Source of the DNA: Pseudomonas sp.
Lineage (GTDB): Bacteria > Pseudomonadota > Gammaproteobacteria > Pseudomonadales > Pseudomonadaceae
Direction: 5' to 3'
Assembly (NCBI GenBank): GCA_016763285.1
Contig: JAESUC010000043.1
Location: 1 to 46,419 of the forward strand
Length of the DNA stretch: 46,419 bases
Shown: positions 36,001-42,944 of the stretch, piece by piece
Position numbering within the stretch: position 1 is the stretch's first letter
Layout: each line of letters begins with the position of its first letter
Made by a program: the position numbers and the translations under genes
The notes under the pieces: generated by a model
The model's database searches: none
Told to the model about the DNA's origin: nothing
Seen by the model: only the letters and a program-made list of their open reading frames with translations

Positions 36001-36221
36001 ATCGCCGTGTGCGTATCGGCAACGTCTACATCAATCGCAACCAGATTGGTGCGGTCGTGGGTGTGCAGCCCTTTGGCGGCATGGGGCTCTCGGGAACCGG
36101 GCCCAAGGCAGGCGGGCCGCACTATTTGCTGCGCTTCGTTACCGAACGCACGCGCACCATCAACACCACCGCGGTTGGCGGCAACGCCAGCCTGTTGTCC
36201 CTGGGTGACGGTGAGCCATGA
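33066..36221 (+). CDS. putA: Bifunctional proline dehydrogenase / glutamate-semialdehyde dehydrogenase PutA
   Basis: 1051 aa. Oxidises proline to pyrroline-5-carboxylate (FAD) and then to glutamate (NAD). The proline dehydrogenase barrel occupies about 190-500 (VRLVKGAYWDTEIK, ATHNAHTV, YAPVGAHKDLLPYLVRRLLENGAN), and the aldehyde dehydrogenase about 570-1030, with Glu in VAETGGQN (about 804) and the catalytic Cys in GQRCSA (about 838). There is no N-terminal ribbon-helix-helix, so it is the short, non-DNA-binding type, consistent with separate control by PruR. ATG 33066 follows AAGGAG at 33052-33057; the upstream in-frame ATG at 32994 lacks one. Confidence 0.96.
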   Translation: MFKASEAPQGQFLDSNPDDFLKVVSENYAVDESDYLSELELLAEPRDMAALSQQATRLIQDVRKRDNASDSIDALLQQYSLDTQEGIMLMCLAEALLRVPDDETADALIRDKLNAAQWDKHVGQSESALVNAAAWGLVMTGKVVNLDKRQDGTPGTVLGRLIKRSGEPVIRSAMLQAMRIMGKQFVLGRTIKEALKNAKDQRDRGYTYSFDMLGEAALTRTDAAKYLADYSNAIAALASDKYQGKSPKPTISIKLSALHPHYESAREQQVLEELSETVLGLIRQARAGNVGITIDAEEADRLELSLKLFKRIYSHPDTRGWGDFGIVVQAYSKRALPVLCWLTLLAKGQGDLIPVRLVKGAYWDTEIKLCQQAGLEGYPVFTRKEGTDVSYLACARYLLSEQTRGLIYSQFATHNAHTVTCILSMAGDRPFEFQRLHGMGDALYDTVLEQNSCAVRIYAPVGAHKDLLPYLVRRLLENGANSSFVHKLVDKKVPIESLIEHPLTSLRRHASKANHRIPLPVDIYGSERRNSRGINLNIMSHWLPLKAELDKHMGARWTGAPLVEGKRLTGESRAVMCPYDLSHQVGEVIWATAEQTHKAIDSLAAAFPAWNATPVDQRAAILERTADLLEKHMPELMAICTREAGKSLQDGIDEVREAVDFCRYYAVQARQRFALITLPGPTGESNELYLQGRGVFACISPWNFPLAIFLGQVSAALVSGNTVVAKPAEQTSLLAVRCVELMHEAGLPGNVLALLPGDGKQVGSVITSDTRITGVAFTGSTQTAHVINRALAARDSAIAPMVAETGGQNAMLVDSTALPEQVVKDVVHSAFTSAGQRCSALRALFIQEDIAPRVMELLKGAMAELHVGNPFERSTDVGPVIDQEARDNLNQHIEIMKAADRLIGETPLPPGLNGHFVTPTAFRLDSISQLDKEHFGPVLHVITWRNNTLDKMIDEINATGFGLTLGIHSRNEDTALHIDRRVRIGNVYINRNQIGAVVGVQPFGGMGLSGTGPKAGGPHYLLRFVTERTRTINTTAVGGNASLLSLGDGEP

Positions 36222-36335
36222 GCAGGAGAATGCGTCAGTGCTGGACTGGCGTTGTTGAGCAGAGGGAATTGATCAGTACTTCCCCATACCAATAACAGAA
36301 CACGGATCGTTCATTTATAAAGAGAGAAGAACAAC

Positions 36336-37811
36336 ATGACAGGTAACATAGGCATTGTGAGTGCGACCTTCGCGGTCTACATCGCGGTGATGCTGGCCCT
36401 TGGCTACGTCGCCTACAAACGAACCACCAATCTGTCCGACTATATTCTAGGCGGGCGTTCCCTCGGTCCGGGCACGGCTGCGCTGTCGGCCGGCGCGTCG
36501 GACATGAGTGGCTGGTTGCTGCTGGGGCTTCCCGGTTATGCACTGGCCGCAGGCTACGAGGCTACCTGGATCGCAGCGGGTCTTCTAGCCGGTACCTATC
36601 TCAATTGGCTGATCGTCGCCAGGCGCCTGCGGGTCTACTCCCACGCCGTCAACGACTCCCTGACCCTGCCGGCCTACTTCGAATTCCGCTTCGAAGACAA
36701 GAGCCGCGCGCTTCGGGTGATTTCGGCCATCTTCATTCTGTTGTTCTTCCTGTTCTATACCAGTTCCGGCCTGGTGGCTGCGGGTAAGCTGTTCGAGAGT
36801 ACCTTCGGTCTGGATTACCAGACGGCGGTGATCGTCGGGACGCTGGTGATCGTTTCCTACACCTTCTTCGGTGGCTTCCTGGCCGTTTCCTGGACTGACG
36901 TTATCCAGGGTCTGCTGATGGCGGCTGCCCTGGTGATCGTACCGATCATGGCGCTCAACTCCATGGGTGGCTGGGGTAACGCCCAGGAGGCCATGGCTGC
37001 GAGCAACCCGGAACTGCTGACCTTCTTCAATGACGTCGAGGGTAACCCGCTCGGTTTTGTAGCGATCATTTCGCTACTCGCCTGGGGCCTGGGCTACTTT
37101 GGTCAGCCGCACATCCTGGCGCGTTTCAAGGCCGTCGGGGATGACGCCGCACTGCCTACCGCTCGCCGCATTGCCGTGCTCTGGACTGCGGTATGTCTGG
37201 TTGCCGCACTGATGGTGGGCTGGGTGGGTATCGGTTACCTCGGCGAGGCGGGTATCGGCGATGCCGAGACCGTGTTCCTGGCCCTGATCCAGGCCATGAT
37301 GCACCCGGTCGTTGCCGGCATACTGCTTGCCGCGGTGCTGGCGGCGATCATGTCGACGGCGGACTCCCAGTTGCTGGTGTCGTCTTCCGCCCTGGCAGAA
37401 GACTTCTACAAGGCGCTGTTCCGCCGTGATGCAACCCAGTCCGAACTGGTCTGGGTCGGTCGCTTTGCCGTCGTCGGCATCGCCATCCTGGCCCTGGTCT
37501 TTGCGTTCAACCCGGAAAGCACCGTCCTCAGTCTGGTGTCCTACGCCTGGGCCGGCTTCGGCGCTGCGTTCGGACCGGCAGTCATCCTGTCGCTGTTCTG
37601 GAAGCGCATGAACCGCAACGGCGCCTTGGCTGGCATCATCGTCGGTGGCGTCACCGTGGTGGTCTACAAGCAGATTGATACCATCGGGCTTTACGAGATC
37701 GTTCCCGGTGTGATCCTGGCGACCATCGCCATTGTGGTGGCCACCCTGTTGAGCCCGCCGCCGTCGTCTACCATCGAAGCGACCTTTGACGAGGTAGCCA
37801 ACCGCTACTGA
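36336..37811 (+). CDS. putP: Sodium/proline symporter PutP
   Basis: 491 aa, normal length. Inner-membrane importer of proline coupled to Na+, with about 13 membrane helices. The conserved SAGASDMSGWLLLGLPGYA in helix 2 carries the Asp (about residue 56) essential for Na+ binding, and STADSQLLVSSSALAEDFYK (about 345) is the sodium-solute symporter signature. It follows putA by 114 nt in the same direction and ends at a strong terminator, so putA-putP may be one unit or two PruR-controlled units. GAGAGAAGAA before the ATG is the ribosome-binding region. Confidence 0.96.
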   Translation: MTGNIGIVSATFAVYIAVMLALGYVAYKRTTNLSDYILGGRSLGPGTAALSAGASDMSGWLLLGLPGYALAAGYEATWIAAGLLAGTYLNWLIVARRLRVYSHAVNDSLTLPAYFEFRFEDKSRALRVISAIFILLFFLFYTSSGLVAAGKLFESTFGLDYQTAVIVGTLVIVSYTFFGGFLAVSWTDVIQGLLMAAALVIVPIMALNSMGGWGNAQEAMAASNPELLTFFNDVEGNPLGFVAIISLLAWGLGYFGQPHILARFKAVGDDAALPTARRIAVLWTAVCLVAALMVGWVGIGYLGEAGIGDAETVFLALIQAMMHPVVAGILLAAVLAAIMSTADSQLLVSSSALAEDFYKALFRRDATQSELVWVGRFAVVGIAILALVFAFNPESTVLSLVSYAWAGFGAAFGPAVILSLFWKRMNRNGALAGIIVGGVTVVVYKQIDTIGLYEIVPGVILATIAIVVATLLSPPPSSTIEATFDEVANRY

Positions 37812-37821
37812 TCAGGTCAAG

Positions 37822-37888
37822 CGGGGCGGCCGGCGCCGTCCCGTCAGCAGGTCCGGACCGGCCATCCTCCTGGGGTGGCCGGTTTTTT
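37822..37888 (+). terminator. putP terminator, preceded by a second hairpin
   Basis: The main terminator is ACCGGCCA (37857-37864) paired with TGGCCGGT (37876-37883), extended inward by TCC/GGG pairs, with a run of six T ending at 37888. Just before it, CGGGGCGGC (37822-37830) and GCCGTCCCG (37835-37843) form a 9-bp stem with one G-U pair. Confidence 0.85.
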
Positions 37889-37915
37889 CTGCAACAGTCT
37901 TTCCCATTCCCGATC

Positions 37916-37944
37916 TTGCATTCGCTTGACGCCTGCTTTCTAAT
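37916..37944 (+). promoter_or_regulatory. Promoter of the tetR-RND efflux operon
   Basis: TTGCAT (37916-37921), a 17-bp spacer and TCTAAT (37939-37944). Predicted start near 37951, which falls in the centre of the adjacent palindrome. Confidence 0.5.
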
Positions 37945-37946
37945 GC

Positions 37947-37964
37947 GGACTGACGCGTCAGTCC
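37947..37964. promoter_or_regulatory. 18-bp perfect palindrome, probable TetR operator
   Basis: GGACTGACGCGTCAGTCC is its own reverse complement over all 18 bases. It lies directly after the -10 box and 12 nt before the TetR-family start codon, covering the predicted transcription start. This is the usual site and symmetry for autorepression by a TetR dimer. Confidence 0.65.
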
Positions 37965-37976
37965 AAGAGCAGTGCC

Positions 37977-38618
37977 ATGGTTCCAGATCCCAGCGATACT
38001 TCGATGAAGCGCGGCCGAAAGCCCGCGGCGGAGCGCTGCGAGCAGATCCTGTCGGCGGCTATCCAGGTGTTTTCAGAGCAGGGTTTTCGCTGTACCGAGG
38101 TCCAGCAGATAGCGGATCTGGCCGGGGTGGGCAAAGGTACGATCTACCGTTTCTACCCGACCAAGGACGAGCTGTTCCAGGCGGCAGTCGAGGATGTCAT
38201 GCAGCGCCTGACTGCTCGGGTGGACGCTGCTGTCCACGGTGTAGATGATCCGCTGGAGCATTTGCGCGCCGGCTTCAAGGCCTACATGGCGTTCTTTCAG
38301 GCCCATCCCGAAGCCATAGAGCTGTTCGTGCATGAGTCGGCCGAATTCCGCCGAGTGGGCCAACCACGCTACTTCGCCTATTCGGACATGCGCCGCCAGG
38401 CCTGGATCAATGTGTATCAGCAGTTGATCGACAGCGGGCGGTGCCGGATCGATGATCCCCAGCAGATGCTCGACGTCGTCGGCAACCTGGCCTATGGCAG
38501 CGTGCTGGTCAACCGTATCTCCGGGCGCAATGAGTCCCTGGATGATATCGCCGACCGCCTGCTGGACATGATTCTCTTTGGCGTCATGAAGCCGGTTTCC
38601 CTGCCGACCAGGGACTGA
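37977..38618 (+). CDS. TetR/AcrR-family repressor of the RND efflux operon
   Basis: 213 aa. An N-terminal helix-turn-helix (about 22-68: ILSAAIQVFSEQGFRCTEVQQIADLAGVGKGTIYRFYPTKDEL, a classic TetR pattern) and a C-terminal helical ligand-binding domain (about 75-205). It is the first gene ahead of an RND adaptor and pump in the same direction, 40 nt before the adaptor, so it probably represses itself and the pump together. That differs from the divergent layout of many efflux repressors. An 18-bp palindrome at its promoter is the likely operator. The ATG at 37977 has AGAGC upstream; a second ATG at codon 10 is possible. Confidence 0.9.
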   Translation: MVPDPSDTSMKRGRKPAAERCEQILSAAIQVFSEQGFRCTEVQQIADLAGVGKGTIYRFYPTKDELFQAAVEDVMQRLTARVDAAVHGVDDPLEHLRAGFKAYMAFFQAHPEAIELFVHESAEFRRVGQPRYFAYSDMRRQAWINVYQQLIDSGRCRIDDPQQMLDVVGNLAYGSVLVNRISGRNESLDDIADRLLDMILFGVMKPVSLPTRD

Positions 38619-38658
38619 TTTCCTACTTTCTTTCAACCTCTTCGAGCGGTAAAGATTT

Positions 38659-39837
38659 ATGCAAAGCTCCACCCCGGTATTCGTACCAACCCGGTCCGGT
38701 TCATTGGTTCGTCTGGTTGCCCTGTTTGCCCTCTCGGGCCTGCTGGCTGCCTGCGGCGATGATTCGCCCGGCCAGGGCCAGCAGCGGCCGGCCGCCCAGG
38801 TCACCGTGGAGGAGGTCGCTCGCACCGACGTCGAGCTGGTTCGCGAGTACCCGGCACGCATCCGTGGCGCCCGCGAGGTGGAAGTGCGTGCACGCATCTC
38901 CGGAGTTCTGCAGGAACGTGTCTACCGCGAAGGTGATCAGGTGCAGGAAGGGGATCTGCTGTTCATCATTCATCCCGAGCCGTTGCAGATCGTCGCCGAA
39001 CAGGCCAAGGCCTCCCGGGCCAACGCTCTGGCCGAACTGCGCCAGGCGGAACGTGAGTGGGACCGCGCCCAGAAGCTGTTTGACCGTGGCGTCATCAGCG
39101 CGAGCGAGCGCGACAGACTGATCTCGCAACTGGAATTTGCCCGCGCCGGCCTCGCCGAGGCGGAGGCGCGTCTGGACGAAGCCAAGCTGAATCTGTCCTA
39201 TACCCAGGTACGCGCGCCGATGGCCGGCAGCACCAGTCTGGAAGTCCTGCCCGAGGGCAGCGTGCTTGCAGTGGGTGCGCTGCTCACCACCATCACGCGT
39301 CAGGATGAGGTCCATGTGCTCTTTGCCCTGCCCGAGAAGGATGCGGCCATGCAGCGTGCCGCTCAACTCAAGGATGACAGTGTCAGCGGTACGGTTCGAC
39401 TGGAACTGGCCGATGGGTCCGAGTACGGATTGCCGGGCAAGGTCGATTTCACTTCCAGCAGTATCGACAGCGCCACCGGCACCATCACCCTGCGCGCGGT
39501 ATTCGACAACCCGGAGCGCGAGCTCATTCCGGGCCAGTTTGTGCGTGTGAGCATGATCCTGCGCCAGTATGACGATCAGATTCTGGTGCCCACCGGCGCT
39601 GTGGGCGCCGATGCCAAGGGTTCGCTGGTGTACGTGGTCAAGCCTGACGACACGGTCGAGCGCCGCGCCGTGGAGCTCGGGCCGGTCATCGGCGAGCGAC
39701 AGCTGATCGGCGACGGGCTGCAGCCGGGAGACCGGGTCGTGGTCAATGGCCAGGTCGGTCTGATGCCGGGCATGGCGGTGCAGATTACCAACGGCGCAGA
39801 TGCGCCGTCGGCCACCGATTCCCCTGAAGGAGAGTAG
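38659..39837 (+). CDS. RND efflux periplasmic adaptor lipoprotein (MexA/AcrA type)
   Basis: 392 aa. The lipoprotein signal LSGLLAAC places the lipidated Cys at about residue 32, so it is anchored to the outer face of the inner membrane. Then comes the HlyD/AcrA core: barrel-sandwich halves (VEVRARISGVLQERVYREGDQVQEGDLLF at about 75-105 and LSYTQVRAPMAGS at about 178-190), an alpha-helical hairpin between them (about 108-170), a beta-barrel domain and a membrane-proximal domain to the C terminus. It joins the RND pump to an outer-membrane channel. The pump gene follows after 5 nt. Substrate cannot be told from sequence. Confidence 0.93.
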   Translation: MQSSTPVFVPTRSGSLVRLVALFALSGLLAACGDDSPGQGQQRPAAQVTVEEVARTDVELVREYPARIRGAREVEVRARISGVLQERVYREGDQVQEGDLLFIIHPEPLQIVAEQAKASRANALAELRQAEREWDRAQKLFDRGVISASERDRLISQLEFARAGLAEAEARLDEAKLNLSYTQVRAPMAGSTSLEVLPEGSVLAVGALLTTITRQDEVHVLFALPEKDAAMQRAAQLKDDSVSGTVRLELADGSEYGLPGKVDFTSSSIDSATGTITLRAVFDNPERELIPGQFVRVSMILRQYDDQILVPTGAVGADAKGSLVYVVKPDDTVERRAVELGPVIGERQLIGDGLQPGDRVVVNGQVGLMPGMAVQITNGADAPSATDSPEGE

Positions 39838-39842
39838 TTTCC

Positions 39843-42800
39843 ATGCTGCAATTCTTCATTGATCGACCGATTTTCTCCACGGTCCTGTCCATCCTGATAT
39901 TGATTGCCGGTGGGGCGTCACTGGCCCAGCTGCCGGTCGAACAGTATCCGGAAGTGGTGCCGCCGCAGATCGTGGTGCAGGCCAGTTACCCCGGCGCCAG
40001 TGCCAGCGTGATCGCCGAGACCGTTTCTGCGCCCCTGGAGCAGGCCATCAACGGCGTGGACAACATGCTGTACATGGAGTCCTACAGTGCCGACTCGGGT
40101 GCGATGCAGCTGACCGTGCACTTCAAGATCGGTACGGATCCCGACCAGGCGACGATCGACATCAACAACCGTGTGCAGAGAGCCACGGCCCGCCTGCCTC
40201 AGGAGGTGCGTAATCTCGGCGTGCAGGTACAGGCGCGGTCGACCTCGATTCTGCAGGTCATCACCCTGTCCTCCGAGCAGGAACAGCTGGGCACCCTGGA
40301 CATCAGCAATTATGCGCTGCTCAACGTACTCGATGAGCTGGTGCGTCTGCCCGGGGTAGGCAATGCGGCGCTGTTCGGCGCCCAGGATTATTCCATGCGC
40401 ATCTGGCTGCGGCCGGACAAACTGGCCGAGTTCGGCCTCACGCCCAGCGACGTGGCAGCGGCCCTGCGCGAGCAGAACGCCCAGTTTGCCGCCGGCCGCA
40501 TAGGCGCCGAACCGGCCCCGCCGGATCAGACCTTTACCTACAGCGTCAGTACGCCAGGCCGAATGGTGACGCCGGAGGATTTCGAGCAGATCATCCTGCG
40601 CGCGGACGTGGACGGACGCACCCTGCGCCTGGGCGAGGTCGCCCGCGCAGAGCTGGGCGCCCAGAGCTATGACTTCAGCGCTACCTTCAACGCCAAGAAT
40701 GCCGTGCCGATCGGTATCTATCTGCAGCCCGGCGCCAATGCGCTGGAAACCGCAGAGAACGTGCGCCAGGCAATGGAGCGCATTTCCGCCGACTTCCCCG
40801 GGGATCTGAAATACAACATCCCCTACGACACCACCATTTTCATCGACGTCTCCATTCGCGAAGTGATCATCACTCTGGTTCAGGCCCTGGCCCTGGTATT
40901 GCTGGTCACCTTCCTGTTCCTGCAGCACCTCAAGGCCACCCTGATTCCCCTGGTCGCCATCCCGGTCTCCTTGATCGGCACCTTTGCCGGCATGCAGGTG
41001 TTCGGCTTCTCGGTCAACCTGTTGACCCTGTTCGGTCTGATCCTGGCCATCGGCGTGGTGGTCGACAACGCCATCATTGTCATGGAGAACGCCGAGCGTC
41101 TGATCAAGGAGGAGGGCCTCTCGAGCTACGAGGCCGCCAGCAAGACCATGCAGCAGGTATCTGGAGCCGTTGTCGGTTCGACACTGGTACTGGTCGCGGT
41201 ATTTGCCCCGGTCGCCTTCCTGGGTGGTCTCAGCGGGGAGCTGTATCGCCAATTCGCGGTGACCATTGCGGTCTCGGTGGCGCTGTCGGGCGTGGTGGCA
41301 CTCACCCTGACACCGGCCATGTGCGCCATTCTGCTTGATCGCGCCCAGACCGAACCCTCCGCCGCATTCGCCTGGTTCAACAACGGTTTCGACCGGCTCA
41401 CCGACGGTTTTGCCCGGGTGGTGGGCTGGATGCTGGTCCACGCGAAGATCACCCTTGCCCTGTTCGCACTGCTGATCGGCTCCACGGTGTTTCTGCTCGA
41501 TCGCATGTCCTCGGGCCTGGTGCCCCAGGAGGATCAGGGGTTCCTGCTGGCGGTCTACCAATTGCCGCCGGTGTCCGCGCTGGGTCGCACCGAGGCGGTG
41601 CGTGAGGTGGTCAGCAAGAAGATCGTTGCCATGGAGGAAATCAAGGGCGTGACCAGTTTCGCCGGCTTTGACATTCTCAACCGCGGGCTGCGCACCAATA
41701 CCGGTGTCTCCTTTGTCACCCTGATCGACTGGGATGAACGCCCCGGTCAGGAGCACAGCGCCCAGGCCGTCGCCAACCGTATCGCCGGCCTGGGAGCGCA
41801 GTTGCAGGAAGCCAACGTGTTTGCCTTCGTGCCGCCACCGATCATGGGGCTGTCCCTTACGGGCGGGGTAGAGGGGTATCTGCAGCTGCTGGGCGAGGGC
41901 GATCCGGTCAAGCTGAAGGCCGAGGCAGACCGTCTGGTGGCTGCAGCCAGCCAGCGCCCCGAACTGACCAACGTGCGCGCAGCGGTCAATATTGGCGTAC
42001 CGCGCTACAACGCCACGGTTGACTGGGACAAGGCCAAGTCCATGGGTATCGCCATCGACGATATCTTCATCACCATGCGCAGCACCTTTGGTGCCCTCTA
42101 CGTCAACGACTTTACCCTGGAGGGGCGCAACTGGCAGGTCAACATGCAGGCCGAGGCGCCGTTCCGCAGCGACCCCGAGGATCTGGGCAAGGTGTTTGTG
42201 CGGGCCGGCAGCGGTGAGCTGGTGCCATTGAATTCGGTGGTCAACCTCGAGCGGACCCAGGGGATCGACAGTGTCAGTCGCTTCAATCTCTACTCGGCCA
42301 CCAAGGTGAGCGCGGATCCGGCACCGGGTTACAACACTGCCGATGCCCTGGCCGCCATGCGGGAGGTGGCGGACCAGGCCCTGGGGCCCCAGGCGCAGCT
42401 GGGCTGGGTGGGCGAGGCCTATCAGTTGCTCGATTCGGCCTCATCCGGGGCGATTGCCTTTGCCCTGGGCATACTCATGGTATTCCTCATCCTGGCGGCC
42501 CAGTACGAGCGCTGGAGCTTGCCGTTGGCAGTGGCCACGGCGATTCCATTCGGGGTGTTCGGCGCTGTGGTCACCTCGATGCTGCGCGGCTTTCCCAACG
42601 ATATCTACTTTCAGGTCGGTCTGCTGGTGCTCATCGGGCTGGCGGCCAAGAACGCGATCCTGATCGTCGAATTCGCAGCCCAGAACCGCAAGGAGGGCAT
42701 GTCACCCTTCGATTCTGCCCTGACAGCGGCACGCCAGCGTTTCCGCGCCATCATGATGACCGCACTGACGTTCATCATCGGCAGTCTGCCCCTGGCCTTC

Positions 42801-42944
42801 AGTACCGGAGCCGGCGCCGTGAGCCGACAGGAGATCGGTACCGTGGTGGTGGGCGGCATGTTGGCGGCCAGTACCCTGGCCCTGATCTTCGTGCCGGTGT
42901 TCTACATGCTGCTCGAACAGCGGGGCTTCAAGCGGCAGGAATGA
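39843..42944 (+). CDS. RND multidrug efflux permease (MexB/AcrB type)
   Basis: 1033 aa, about 12 membrane helices and two large periplasmic loops (about 30-335 and 560-860), standard for the HAE-1 group. The N terminus FFIDRPIFSTVLSILILIAGG is typical. In helix 4 the proton-relay pair, Asp-Asp in AcrB, is Asp408-Asn409 here (VVVDNAIIVMEN). The Lys of helix 10 (AAKNAILIVEF, about residue 936) and the Arg of RFRAIMMT are kept. It ends with a 17-nt overlap with the convergent oligopeptidase gene. No outer-membrane channel gene follows, so it must share one encoded elsewhere. Confidence 0.94.
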   Translation: MLQFFIDRPIFSTVLSILILIAGGASLAQLPVEQYPEVVPPQIVVQASYPGASASVIAETVSAPLEQAINGVDNMLYMESYSADSGAMQLTVHFKIGTDPDQATIDINNRVQRATARLPQEVRNLGVQVQARSTSILQVITLSSEQEQLGTLDISNYALLNVLDELVRLPGVGNAALFGAQDYSMRIWLRPDKLAEFGLTPSDVAAALREQNAQFAAGRIGAEPAPPDQTFTYSVSTPGRMVTPEDFEQIILRADVDGRTLRLGEVARAELGAQSYDFSATFNAKNAVPIGIYLQPGANALETAENVRQAMERISADFPGDLKYNIPYDTTIFIDVSIREVIITLVQALALVLLVTFLFLQHLKATLIPLVAIPVSLIGTFAGMQVFGFSVNLLTLFGLILAIGVVVDNAIIVMENAERLIKEEGLSSYEAASKTMQQVSGAVVGSTLVLVAVFAPVAFLGGLSGELYRQFAVTIAVSVALSGVVALTLTPAMCAILLDRAQTEPSAAFAWFNNGFDRLTDGFARVVGWMLVHAKITLALFALLIGSTVFLLDRMSSGLVPQEDQGFLLAVYQLPPVSALGRTEAVREVVSKKIVAMEEIKGVTSFAGFDILNRGLRTNTGVSFVTLIDWDERPGQEHSAQAVANRIAGLGAQLQEANVFAFVPPPIMGLSLTGGVEGYLQLLGEGDPVKLKAEADRLVAAASQRPELTNVRAAVNIGVPRYNATVDWDKAKSMGIAIDDIFITMRSTFGALYVNDFTLEGRNWQVNMQAEAPFRSDPEDLGKVFVRAGSGELVPLNSVVNLERTQGIDSVSRFNLYSATKVSADPAPGYNTADALAAMREVADQALGPQAQLGWVGEAYQLLDSASSGAIAFALGILMVFLILAAQYERWSLPLAVATAIPFGVFGAVVTSMLRGFPNDIYFQVGLLVLIGLAAKNAILIVEFAAQNRKEGMSPFDSALTAARQRFRAIMMTALTFIIGSLPLAFSTGAGAVSRQEIGTVVVGGMLAASTLALIFVPVFYMLLEQRGFKRQE

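Noticed and set aside
39918-41756. 612-codon open frame on the - strand inside the RND permease gene
   Set aside because: Antisense shadow: His/Gln/Asp-rich composition, no recognisable motif, and the sense gene is unambiguous. The same applies to the long antisense frames in trpB, purF, asrA and putA.
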